From Roseiarcus sp963726105 (GTDB lineage: Bacteria; Pseudomonadota; Alphaproteobacteria; Rhizobiales; Beijerinckiaceae), in contig CAVSBJ010000004.1 of the NCBI GenBank assembly GCA_963726105.1, positions 1-64,000 of the forward strand: 64,000 nucleotides of DNA, read 5' to 3'. The notes under the pieces are model-generated. The model saw only the letters and a list, made by a program, of their open reading frames with translations, was not told where the DNA came from and made no database searches. A program made the translations under genes and the position numbers. Of this stretch, positions 37,677 to 47,836 are shown piece by piece. The number at the start of each line of letters is the position of its first letter. Position 1 is the stretch's first letter.

Positions 37677-38087
37677 TCATCGGCCGGTCGCGCGAAACGG
37701 ATTGACGATCCGCAATCGCTTATCGATCGCCAACCCATGCTGCATATCCTCGGACCACAGCCGGTCGCACTCGGCGAGGAGGGCGGAAGCGGCGATAAGA
37801 GCGTCATAGACGCCAAGCTGGTGCCGCTCGGCTAACCTGAGCCCAAGCTCGTGCGTGTCGACCGTGACCGGGTGCACGGTCAACAACTCGCGCAATGATG
37901 ACAAAAAGCCGCGCGTCTCTTGCCATGTGAGCTTCATTTTCCGGCGAGCGACATTGGCGACTTCATTCAGCACTTGAATGCTGATCGCCCCGCCTTCGCG
38001 CACGATGGCTTCCGCGCGATCCGCCTTCGCCGCATCATCGGACGCGAGGTAAATAAGGATATTCGTGTCAAAGAAACTACCGGGCAT
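37677..38087 (-). CDS. vapC: VapC-type PIN-domain ribonuclease toxin (136 aa)
   Basis: The PIN-domain acidic residues are all visible: Asp in SFFDTNILIYLASD, Glu in IQVLNEVANVARRK, Asp in GVYDALIAASALLA and Asp in RLWSEDMQHGLAID. Such toxins cut tRNA or rRNA and are neutralised by the cognate VapB. ATG at 38087 lies inside the last codons of the antitoxin gene (overlap 11 bases), which couples their translation. The upstream TTG at 38105 is unnecessary. Confidence 0.92.
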   Translation of the reverse strand: MPGSFFDTNILIYLASDDAAKADRAEAIVREGGAISIQVLNEVANVARRKMKLTWQETRGFLSSLRELLTVHPVTVDTHELGLRLAERHQLGVYDALIAASALLAECDRLWSEDMQHGLAIDKRLRIVNPFRATGR

Positions 38088-38307
38088 TCGCTTCTTCCCG
38101 GTCAAACTTGAAATCCCGCGGCAGCCGCCCTCGGTAGGCGCGCAGCTCAGTCAAAAAATCTTGTCGGCTTGGCTTCCGCGCCACGCCAAACTCGCGCGCG
38201 GCGGCGATGTGAATTTCAATTTCGTCGCCTTCCTTGAGCCGCAAGGCCTCCACCACAACAGCGGGAAGCCGGATGGCGAGACTGTTGCCCCATTTCGCGA
38301 CCTGCAT
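38077..38307 (-). CDS. vapB: VapB-type AbrB-fold antitoxin (76 aa)
   Basis: MQVAKWGNSLAIRLPAVVVE then ALRLKEGDEIEIHI is the SpoVT/AbrB domain. The C-terminus RGRLPRDFKFDREEANAR is the toxin-binding tail of this VapB group. ATG at 38307 has AGGAG six bases before it. A near-perfect inverted repeat (38321-38346) lies 14 bases upstream of the start and is the probable autoregulatory operator. Confidence 0.93.
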   Translation of the reverse strand: MQVAKWGNSLAIRLPAVVVEALRLKEGDEIEIHIAAAREFGVARKPSRQDFLTELRAYRGRLPRDFKFDREEANAR

Positions 38308-38320
38308 GGTCTTCTCCTAA

Positions 38321-38346
38321 GATACACACGGAGCCAAATGTATATC
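38321..38346. promoter_or_regulatory. Candidate VapBC operator
   Basis: GATACACA (38321-38328) and TGTATATC (38339-38346) are inverted copies with one mismatch, separated by ten bases, directly upstream of the vapB ribosome site. AbrB-type antitoxins commonly bind such repeats to repress their own operon. Confidence 0.5.
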
Positions 38347-38407
38347 CATCGCTCATGACAGTCAAGGATCCGCCTGTGTGGCAAGCGAAGTCGGGTCGGC
38401 TCAGCGT

Positions 38408-40109
<1,702 letters not shown>

Positions 40110-40311
40110 CGCCTGCCCTCGCGCTTCCTCTGGTTCTCTTGGTCCGGCTCTGGTCGCCGGGACGGATTGAACTCAGTTGGCGCGTTCTCAGGCGCCCGTC
40201 AAGCGCGACCGGGAACGATCGTTGCGCGCCGCGGCCGAGCGGCGCAGGATAGCCTCGAGCGGAGCGGCGCGGGTTTAAAGGCGCGCCGGCCGGCCGCGGA
40301 GGTCGTGAGCG

Positions 40312-41025
40312 ATGGCGGATGGAAGCAGGCGTCCCGTATGCGCGGTGGTCGGCGTCGGCCCCGGCAATGGCGAGGCGCTCGCGCGGCGTTTCGCGGCGGA
40401 CGGATATTCCCTTGCGCTGATGGCGCGGCGCACGGAGCTTACGATGAAGCTCGCGGCCGAACTGCCCGGCGCCAAGGCTTACGCGTGCGATGTCACCGAG
40501 GCGGCCTCGGTCGAGGCGGCGTTCGCCGCCATGCGCTCCGATCTCGGGGACGTGGACGCGCTCGTTTATAACGCCGGCTCCGGCGTCTGGGGCCATGTCG
40601 AGGAGGTCAAGGCCGAGGATCTCGAGCGCTCGTGGCGCGTCAACACGCTCGGCCTTTTTCTTTGCGGCCGCGAGGCCATTCCCGCCATGCGCCGAAAGGG
40701 TGAGGGCGCGATCGTCGTCGTCGGCGCGACCGCCTCGCGGCGCGGCGCGGCCGGCGCCGCGGCCTTCGCTCAAAGCAAGATGGCGCAGCGCGCGCTCGCC
40801 GAATCGATGGCGCGCCATCTCTGGCCGGCGGGGATCCATGTCGCGCTGATCATCGTCGACGGCGTGGTCGGCGGGCCGGTGACGCGGGCGCGGTTCGGCG
40901 ACCGGCCGGACGATTTTTACATCGATCCGTCAGGCGTCGCGGCGATCGCCGCCGACCTTGTCAAACAGGACCGGTCCGCCTGGAGTTTCGAGGTCGAAGC
41001 GCGGCCATTCAAGGAGAAGTGGTGA
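40312..41025 (+). CDS. SDR-family protein lacking the catalytic tyrosine (237 aa)
   Basis: A Rossmann protein with an unusual cofactor loop, VCAVVGVGPGNGEALARRFA, and the NNAG motif as LVYNAGSGVWG. The YxxxK site reads AAAFAQSKMAQRALAESMAR, so Phe occupies the place of the catalytic Tyr while Lys is kept. I recall the same F-A-x-x-K-F/M variant in a group of alphaproteobacterial SDRs, so it is probably a family trait rather than damage. The chemistry is unknown. GGAGG lies about eight bases before ATG 40312. Confidence 0.85.
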   Translation: MADGSRRPVCAVVGVGPGNGEALARRFAADGYSLALMARRTELTMKLAAELPGAKAYACDVTEAASVEAAFAAMRSDLGDVDALVYNAGSGVWGHVEEVKAEDLERSWRVNTLGLFLCGREAIPAMRRKGEGAIVVVGATASRRGAAGAAAFAQSKMAQRALAESMARHLWPAGIHVALIIVDGVVGGPVTRARFGDRPDDFYIDPSGVAAIAADLVKQDRSAWSFEVEARPFKEKW

Positions 41026-41031
41026 GCGCGC

Positions 41032-41989
41032 TCACGCCTCCGCGCGAAGACCGAACACGGCGAAAAGCTCAGCCGGATCGCTCCAGAGTCGGCTCACCCG
41101 CCATCCGGACCGCTGCGCCGAATGGGCGAAGCCCGCGACGTCGAACTTGCGGCAGGTCTCCGTATGGATGGTCTCGCCTTCCGCAAACGAGAACCTGCGG
41201 CCAGCGACGGAAACCACCTGCGGCTTCCGGCTCACGATATGCATCTCGATTGCGGACTCGCGCTCGTTCCACCGGGCCTCGTGCGCGAACGCATCGAGGG
41301 CAAAATCGCCGCCGAGTTCCCGATCGATGCGGACGAGAAGGTTGAGATTGAAGTCCGCGGTCACGCCTTGCTTGTCATCGTAAGCCGCGATCAACGTCTC
41401 AATGTCCTTGCGCAGGTCGACGCCGATGATCGCCTTGCCGCTCGATCCCACATGCTCGCGCATCCGGCGCAGCAGAGCGCAGGCGTCCAGTGGGCAGGAG
41501 ATTGCCGAGCGTGCTGCCAGGAAAAAACGCAGCCCGGGGACGAGCGGGAATGTCGGCTGGAATGTCAAAGTCAGCGGTGAAATCCGCGATGATCGGGCGC
41601 GTCGGCAGATCGGGAAACCGATCCCGAAACCGCTCGACCGTCTCGGCGAGAAAATCCGCCGCGATATCGATTGGCGCGTACATGCGCGGCGCGTGAAGGG
41701 CGTCGATCAGGATTTCGGACTTGATCGCCGCGCCCGCTCCGTATTCGAGCAGCACGGTTCCTTCGCCGCAGAGCGACGCCATCTCTTCGGCGTGACGGCG
41801 AAGAATCGCCGTCTCGGTCCGGGTCAGATAATATTCGTCGAGGCGGGTGATCTCCTCGAACAGTTCCGAGCCGCGCTGGTCGTAGAGCCATCGGCTGGGC
41901 AGCGTCTTTTGTCGCTGTGACAGGCCCGCGAGCACATCGGCGCGAAACGCTTCGTGCTGGCTGAGTTTGGATTCGACGAGGTCGAGCAT
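41032..41989 (-). pseudogene. egtD: EgtD, L-histidine N-alpha-methyltransferase (single +1 frameshift)
   Basis: Trimethylates histidine to hercynine, the first step of ergothioneine synthesis. The first part has LPSRWLYDQRGSELFEEITR, then LDEYYLTRTETAILRRHAEE and the SAM-binding VLLEYGAGAAIKSEILIDAL. At FFPGSTLGNLLP (about 41500) one extra base shifts the frame. The rest follows as ACALLRRMREHVGSSGKAII, GVDLRKDIETLIAAYDD, FNLNLLVRIDRELGGDFALD and ETCRKFDVAGF. Corrected length 318 aa is standard. ATG at 41989 shares a base with the egtB stop (TAATG), so translation is coupled. Confidence 0.93.
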
Positions 41990-43266
41990 TAGACGTCTCC
42001 CGCGAGTCTCAGCCCCGAGAATTGCCATCGTGCGTCGGGGGGGAAGAAGTTCCGGTAGCTCGCCCGCATGTGGCTCGCTGGCGTCGCGCAGGAGCCGCCG
42101 CGCAACACGAACTGCCCGCACATGAACTTGCCGTTGTATTCGCCGACCGCGCCTTCGGCCGGATGAAATCGCGGATAGGGGGCGAAGGCGCTGCGCGTCC
42201 ACTCCCACACATCGCCATAGATCTGTCGCAAGCCCCCTTGGCCCGCTTGCGCCGGCGCCGGGCGCAGGCGTCCCGACTCGACGAAGTTGCCGCGCAGCGG
42301 CTCGCCAAGCGCGGCATGCTCCCACTCGAACTCGGTCGGCAATCTTCGGCCGGCCCAGGTCGCAAACGCGTCGGCCTCGTAATAGCTCACATGCGTGACC
42401 GGCGCGTCGGGATCGACAGGCTGCGCGCCGCGCAGCGTCATCGACCAGTAGCCGCCGTCGCGCTCCTCCCAATAGAGCGGCGCGCTCCAGCCTTCCGACT
42501 GCACGCTCGCCCATCCCGCCGAAAGCCAGAGCAGCGGCGTCCGATAGCCGCCGTCGGCCATGAACGCCATCCATTCCGCATTGGTGACGAGCCGGTTCGC
42601 GAGTTCATAAGGTTCGAGCAGCACGCGATGGCGCGGCCCCTCGCAGTCGAAGCCGAACCCCCGGCCGTCGTGTCCGACCTCGACCACGCCGCCATCGAAT
42701 TTGCGGTACGCGGGCGGCGCACTGTCGGTCCTGCCGACCGCCAGCGGCCCCGGATCCCTGTAGGCCGGACGCAGGGGGTTCTGCGCAAACAGATGCAGGA
42801 TGTCGGTCAGCAGCAATTCCTGATGCTGCTGCTCGTGATTGCAGCCGAGTTCGATCAGTTCGGCGATGGCAGGCCCAAGATCATCCTGCATGAGCGAGCC
42901 CATCGCGCGATCGACATGGTCACGATAGGCGATGATCGTCTCGAGCGGGGGCCGCGTGATCATGCCGCGCCGGGGACGGGGCTGACGGGCGCCGATGCTC
43001 TCGTAATAGGAGTTGAAGAGGAAATTGAACTGAGGATCGAACGCGCGATAGCCGCGAAGATTCGGTTCGAGAATCATCCGCTCGAAAAACCAGGTCGTAT
43101 GCGCGAGGTGCCATTTCGCCGGACTGGCGTCCGGCATCGACTGCACGGTCGCATCGGCGTCGGACAAGTGAGCGCCAAGCCGGGCGCTCGCTTCGCGCAC
43201 CGATCGATAGAGCGTGGTGAGGTCGGGATTGCGCTCCGGGGCGCCATGGGGCTTCGAGACACGCAT
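41989..43266 (-). CDS. egtB: EgtB, ergothioneine sulfoxide synthase (425 aa)
   Basis: A non-haem iron enzyme that joins hercynine to a thiol substrate and oxidises the sulfur. The N-terminal DinB-like domain gives the iron-binding histidines in KWHLAHTTWFFERMIL (HxxxH) and LGCNHEQQHQELLLTDILHL (HxxxHxE). The C-terminal formylglycine-synthase-like domain contains THVSYYEADAFATWAGRRLP, TEFEWEHAALGEPLRG, YGDVWEWTRSAFAPYP and FVLRGGSCATPASHMRASYR. It is complete and directly upstream of egtD. No egtA, egtC or egtE lies nearby; many proteobacteria keep only egtBD together, with the C-S lyase elsewhere. Confidence 0.96.
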   Translation of the reverse strand: MRVSKPHGAPERNPDLTTLYRSVREASARLGAHLSDADATVQSMPDASPAKWHLAHTTWFFERMILEPNLRGYRAFDPQFNFLFNSYYESIGARQPRPRRGMITRPPLETIIAYRDHVDRAMGSLMQDDLGPAIAELIELGCNHEQQHQELLLTDILHLFAQNPLRPAYRDPGPLAVGRTDSAPPAYRKFDGGVVEVGHDGRGFGFDCEGPRHRVLLEPYELANRLVTNAEWMAFMADGGYRTPLLWLSAGWASVQSEGWSAPLYWEERDGGYWSMTLRGAQPVDPDAPVTHVSYYEADAFATWAGRRLPTEFEWEHAALGEPLRGNFVESGRLRPAPAQAGQGGLRQIYGDVWEWTRSAFAPYPRFHPAEGAVGEYNGKFMCGQFVLRGGSCATPASHMRASYRNFFPPDARWQFSGLRLAGDV

Positions 43267-44385
43267 GCTGTTTCTCGTCCTTGCTTAAGGGGCGCCGTCT
43301 GCACGCCGGAGCGCGGCATATGGGGAGCGGCTCAGGGTTAGCGAGGGGCGGGACACGAATAATTGTTATTCCCGTCGCGAATGAGCGAGTTCACCGCGCG
43401 CGCCTCAAGCGGGCCCGCCACGCGCCACAATGGCGAACACCCCGGGGCCCATGACCCGTTTTGTATCTGCATGAGCGGCGCCCTCCCGATCCTTAGGCGG
43501 AACCCAAACCGGTCAGTCCCGCGATTGTTCCCCAGGCCCGGGCGCAGGCGCCTGGCCGACCCCGTCAAACATCCGTTCAGGAGAAAACTAGCGTGGCTTC
43601 GCCGCGCGAGCAATCGATCTCAAGGAGCGGAAAAAGCGTGCTCGCCGGGTGATTTCGCTGAGGGCGGAAGCCCTCGACGCCGCGCATCATCACGCGCAGC
43701 CGCGCGCGATGTCCGTCCGGTCTTGTGTCGGGCGAATAGGGGGGCGACACCCGCCGCGTGACCCCATCCAAACGCGACGTGAACCGGGCGAAACGGGGCC
43801 TGAACTGATCGAACTCCGTTGGGGAAACGATGACTTCCGCGCGATAATACGCGCGTATTGCGGGCGCGGGGACGCGCTGGCGCCATGCATACGCGCCGCC
43901 GGGAAGGGTTCGCTACAGCGAACAGGGGCCAGGCGACGATCGCCGTGAAGACCGAGGCTCCGACGCTCGGCTCGCAATGGCCGATCGCGGCCGCCAGGGT
44001 TTCGGATCGAGGGAGGACAAGCGACGGCCCGGCTATCCACGAGAACACTGTTCTATCAGGATAAGCATCTGATAAGAGGCATTATTTTCTGGTAGCAGAG
44101 ATTATCGCGGCGGAGCGGCGTGGATGGCCGGCACAAGGCAGCACAAGGCCGGCCATGACGATACGAGGCTGAATTCCGAAACCAACAGCGAACGCCCGAC
44201 ATTTCTTTGCAATAATCCAAATGCCATGCTACATTTTCTCCTGTTGGAGTTGCAGCGGCCGGCTTGCGCCGTTGCCTGAGATCGGGAACATGGCCGATGC
44301 AACTTGGAGGCGCCCAGAGACACAAAGGCGGAAATTCCGCATTCCAATCGGCCGTAACCCACTGAAAAGTCTCGTTTCGAAAACA
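43267..44385. other. 1.1-kb region without a supported gene
   Basis: Open frames on both strands (for example minus 43620-44048 and 44102-44386) are arginine- or serine-rich and unlike any family, with no ribosome-binding sites. The region holds one dispersed palindromic repeat (44119-44160). The first 100 bases are the leader of egtB. Confidence 0.4.
44119..44160. repeat. Dispersed GTCATGGCCGGC-type palindrome with internal duplication
   Basis: ATGGCCGGC (44124-44132) and GCCGGCCAT (44149-44157) form a perfect 9-bp inverted repeat, flanked by CGTGG on the left and GACG on the right. The loop contains a tandem GCACAAGGCA/GCACAAGGCC (44131-44150). The outer core is shared with the repeat at 21559-21600. 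Confidence 0.85.
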
Positions 44386-44454
44386 TAAACGCTAGTAAAC
44401 GCCAGCATTTTACCTAGCGTTTAGGCCGCTTTCTATTGGCTTTTACTGGCGTTT
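44386..44454. repeat. Two interleaved perfect inverted repeats (A-B-A'-B' order)
   Basis: A is TAAACGCTAG (44386-44395), B is AAACGCCAG (44397-44405), A' is CTAGCGTTTA (44414-44423) and B' is CTGGCGTTT (44446-44454). A pairs perfectly with A' and B with B', and the four sites are variants of one AAACGCYAG word. It lies 65 bp past the end of the haloacid dehalogenase gene. On that gene's strand, the A/A' stem followed by TGTTTT could act as a terminator; the full set could also form a pseudoknot or be a protein-binding array. Confidence 0.75.
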
Positions 44455-44518
44455 GGCCTGCGCAGCGCTCGCGCGTCGGGTTGCATTCGGAGGTGGCGAA
44501 GGGCGCCGTCTGGCCCGC

Positions 44519-45220
44519 TCAGCGGCGGCCGAGCAGCGCCGGCAGTTCGGCGAGCGTGCGGATCTCGAAGTCGGGGGCGCCGGGCAGGCGCTCGCGGCGC
44601 TGGCCATAGCGGTTGCACCAGACGACCCGCATGCCGAAGTCGGACGCCCCATGCGCGTCCCAGGCGTTCGAGGACTGGAACGCGATCGCGCTCGCCTCGA
44701 GGTCGAGCGCACGAAGCGCATATTGGTAGGCGTCGGGGTGGGTCTTGAAGGCGCGGACCGCATCGACCGAGAGAACGGCGTCGAACATCGCCTCGAGGCT
44801 CGAGCGTTTGACCAGCGCTTCGAGCATCATCGGCGAGCCGTTGGAGAGGATCGCGGTTCGGAACCCGGCCTCGCGCAGGCGAGCGAGCACTCCTCGCACC
44901 TCGGGAAACGGCTCGAGGCCGAGATAGAGGTCCATCAGGCGCTCGCGTAGCGAGGGTATTTCAAGGTCCAGGCTTTCCAGGGCGAAATCGAGCGCCTCGC
45001 CGGTGACCTGCCAGAAGTCGGCGTAGCGGTTCTCGAGCGTGCGCAGCCAACTGTACTGCAGCTGCTTGTCGCGCCAGAGCGCGGTCAGCGCCGCGCGGCG
45101 ATTCTCGGGAACATCCGGGCAGCGCGCCGCGGCGGAGGCGAAGTCGAACAGGGTGCCGTAGGCGTCGAAGACGCAGGCGCGGACGCCGTCAAGGGATCGC
45201 GGTGTGTGGGTCATGGGCAT
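44519..45220 (-). CDS. Haloacid dehalogenase type II (233 aa)
   Basis: The HAD nucleophile motif is CVFDAYGTLFDFASAA, the Ser/Thr motif ILSNGSPMMLEALV, the Lys is in RAFKTHPDAYQYALRAL, and the final motif FQSSNAWDAHGASDFGMRVV includes the S-S-N-x-W-D signature. This is the L-2-haloacid dehalogenase group, which displaces halide from short 2-haloacids with an Asp-ester intermediate. Length is normal. The start pair ATG 45220/45214 lies 16-22 bases after the preceding gene's stop, so it may be co-transcribed with the membrane-protein gene. The natural substrate remains uncertain. Confidence 0.93.
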   Translation of the reverse strand: MPMTHTPRSLDGVRACVFDAYGTLFDFASAAARCPDVPENRRAALTALWRDKQLQYSWLRTLENRYADFWQVTGEALDFALESLDLEIPSLRERLMDLYLGLEPFPEVRGVLARLREAGFRTAILSNGSPMMLEALVKRSSLEAMFDAVLSVDAVRAFKTHPDAYQYALRALDLEASAIAFQSSNAWDAHGASDFGMRVVWCNRYGQRRERLPGAPDFEIRTLAELPALLGRR

Positions 45221-45235
45221 GGACTGCGGCGAAGG

Positions 45236-47066
45236 TCAACGGGGCTCCAGCGTCCTTGCAAGCTCGTTTTCCAGCGCGGCGACCCGCCGCCGCAAGGTGT
45301 CGCTCTCGACCTGAGCATAGGCGATCTCGGCGTCGCGCGCGAGGCTGCCGAGGACGTGGCGCTCGCTCGCGTCGAGATCGGTTCCGATCTCGTGGCCGCC
45401 ATAGAGCGCCAGCGCATAGCAGCGACGCGCATTGCCGACCGGCACCACGAGCACCGGCCGCTCGAGGTCGTCTGGGAGCTCGGCAAGGGAGGGGTGGGCG
45501 GAGTCGATGGAACCGGGGCTGTAGGGCTTTCGATCGAACCGCCCGGAGAGCAAGGGATGGTTGCCGGTCAGGGCTTCGGCGTGATCGGGGTCCCATCCGG
45601 CGCTGAGGCTTCGGATGAACAGGCCGTCCTGCTCGCGAAACAGCGCCGCCGACGCCAGGCGCAGCGTGCGCATCGGCTCGTTCACCAGGAGCTGCTCGAT
45701 CTCGTCGAGGCTCTGGGAATTCTGAATGGCTTCGCCCACGTCGGCCAAATGGCGCTCGGCGCGGATGAATTTGCGGTCGAACAGGCGGTTCATGAGTTCG
45801 GTCGCCAGCTCGTGTCCGCGCGCGATCAGGTAGACGAGACCAGAAGCGACGACGACCCAGGCCCAGTCGGGCATGTGGATGTACTCGTCGATCATCTCGA
45901 TCTGCTTGTGGAGGAAGAGCACGGGCACGCTGAGCAGAAGGCCGAAGGCGGTCGCCCGGCGAAGCGGGATCCAGACGTTGACCACCGACCGCCGCCGCAC
46001 GGCCTCGACGACGAACAGGCACAGGATCCCGTTGACGAGCGAAAGCGCGCCGGCAGATTTCTTCCGGCGCCTGACCTTCGCCGAGGAATTGGCCGAACAG
46101 CGAGGTTTCCTGAGAAAGCTGGGCGAGCAGATAGGCCGGAAGGCCGATCAGGCAGCCCCAGATGACCCAGCGGATGCGCTGATAGTCGCGGGGCGAGAGG
46201 TCCCCCCTGCGCCCGATCAGGATCGCGAGCGCGCCGACGCTGACGGCAAAACCGATCAACAGCAGGCTTCGCGCCCAGATTTCCGCCGGATAGCCGAAAA
46301 CGGTCGCCATGCTGGCGAGCGCCACGCCCAGGAACACAATCGCCAGAGCGGGCAGGGCGCGCTCGATGGTTCGCCATCGCCCCTCGGCGCGATCCACCGG
46401 CGCCCTCAACGCAAACAGGAGGAGCCCGGTATAGGCGGCGGCCTGCATCACGAGGAAGATGACGTTTTGCGCCAGAAGCGCTCGAGGCCAAAGCTGGAGC
46501 CAGGCCCAGAACTGAAACGCCTGGCCCGGGTTGAACTGGATCACATAGACGAAAAAACCCCAGGTCATGAGGCCTGGGCGCGTCCACACCAGCCAGGCCG
46601 CGCCAAGCACCACGAGAACACCCGCAATCGTGTCGAGGACAACGACGACGTCCAGCAGGCAATTCATGGGGCGCGGCTCGGCGGTGAGCTTGACCTCGCG
46701 TGGCGAGTGTTCGGTCGTCGACGCGACGACAAGCGTCGCCTTGCGTCCCGCCGTGACGTAGGTGACGCCGCCCCATTGCGACAACAAACTCGCGCAGGCG
46801 CTGGTGTCGACCGACGCGCACGACATCGCGGCAAGATCGAGCCGGTCTCCGGCGCGCAGGCCTGCTCGCCAGGCTGGCAAATCGTGTTCGCTGTCGAACG
46901 GGCCCTGGACGTCGTAAACGCGTCCGTCGCCGTCCATCGCGAGACCGAACGAGCCCAGAGGGCGAACGACCCGAAGCAAGTCGGGAACGATCATCGCCAG
47001 CGCATAAATAGTCAAAAGCCAGAGGACGACGCGGCCGAAAACGCTCCCGCCCTTGCGCTCACCCAT
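45236..47066 (-). pseudogene. Polytopic membrane protein with GAF-like C-terminal domain (single +1 frameshift)
   Basis: A likely signalling membrane protein. The N-terminus has one TM helix (VVLWLLTIYALAMIVPDLLR) followed by a PDZ-like extracytoplasmic segment (DLPAWRAGLRAGDRLDLAAM). A block of six to eight TM helices follows (LLDVVVVLDTIAGVLVVLGA; LLLIGFAVSVGALAILI). A net one-base gain near 46055 then shifts the frame from GQAPEEI to KSAGALSLVNGILCLFVVEA, with two more helices (FGLLLSVPVLFLHKQIEMID). The cytoplasmic end contains an amphipathic RKFIRAERHLADVGEAIQNS helix, a GAF-like domain (PVLVVPVGNARRCYALALYG) and a coiled coil. No kinase domain is present. Corrected length is 609 aa. Confidence 0.75.
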
Positions 47067-47126
47067 CAGCCGATGCTCCGCGGCGCAAGACCAGCGACCT
47101 CCTTCATGAGCGCTGAGGAATGGAGG

Positions 47127-47654
47127 CTACCCGCCGCGGAGGTCTTTGTACATAAGCCGCGTCGCGTCGTAGCGGTCCTCGAGGGCGTTGCGCGCGTAAT
47201 TCGGAATCGCGCCAGCGAGGCTATAACCCAGCGAGCAATAGAGCGCCTCGGCGGCGTCGCCCGCAGTGTCGAGGGTAAGGAGCCATCGGTTCTCTCGAGC
47301 CGCGTGTCGTTCGATCTCCTGCATCAGCGCCCGGCCGACGCCGGCGCGGCGAAAGGCCGGATCGACAAGGACCTTGGAAATCTCGGCGTGATGACGCTTG
47401 CTCGGCATCGAATCGAGATCGAGTTGCGCCGTTCCGGCGATTTCGTCGCCAAGGGTCGCGATGAGGACAAGCTTGCCGCCGGCCGCATGGGGCGCCGCGA
47501 CCCTGTCGAGCCAGTAGGCGCGCGCTTCGCTCTGCTCGAACGGCATAACGAAGCCGATGCTCGCGCCCTCGTGCACGCAAGAATGCAGAATTTGGGCCAG
47601 CCGTTCGACAGATTTGGAGAGTGCGGCGTGATCGACCGCGGCGACTTTTATCAT
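47127..47654 (-). CDS. GNAT-family N-acetyltransferase (175 aa)
   Basis: The acetyl-CoA-binding core is complete: GDEIAGTAQLDLDSMPSKRH (beta strands), AEISKVLVDPAFRRAGVGRA (motif A with the R-R-x-G-x-G loop), ENRWLLTLDTAGDAAEALYC (motif B) and SLGYSLAGAIPNYARN at the end. It resembles acetyltransferases acting on small amines or antibiotics, but the acceptor is unknown. It starts at ATG 47654 with no clear ribosome site. It is the first gene of a probable minus-strand unit with the membrane protein and dehalogenase that follow. Confidence 0.9.
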   Translation of the reverse strand: MIKVAAVDHAALSKSVERLAQILHSCVHEGASIGFVMPFEQSEARAYWLDRVAAPHAAGGKLVLIATLGDEIAGTAQLDLDSMPSKRHHAEISKVLVDPAFRRAGVGRALMQEIERHAARENRWLLTLDTAGDAAEALYCSLGYSLAGAIPNYARNALEDRYDATRLMYKDLRGG

Positions 47655-47836
47655 CTGGGCTTACACGACCTCACCGGAAAACGAGAATGGTGCGCGTCGC
47701 GCGCGGCCACTCGTCAAGAAGCGAGGATAGCCCCGGAAATGAGAGCGTCAAATTAGCGCCCCGGACGCAATGGCGCAGAATTGCGTGTGGCGCAGTTCTC
47801 TTGCACACTCGAATCTTCCCGCAACGGAATGGCTTG

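Noticed and set aside
42022..43341. 439-codon plus-strand open frame over egtB
   Set aside because: The minus strand gives a perfect EgtB; the plus frame lacks any domain and is a codon-bias artefact.
45873..47756. 627-codon plus-strand open frame
   Set aside because: Antisense to the membrane-protein and GNAT genes, which have clear domains and motifs; no family resemblance on this strand.
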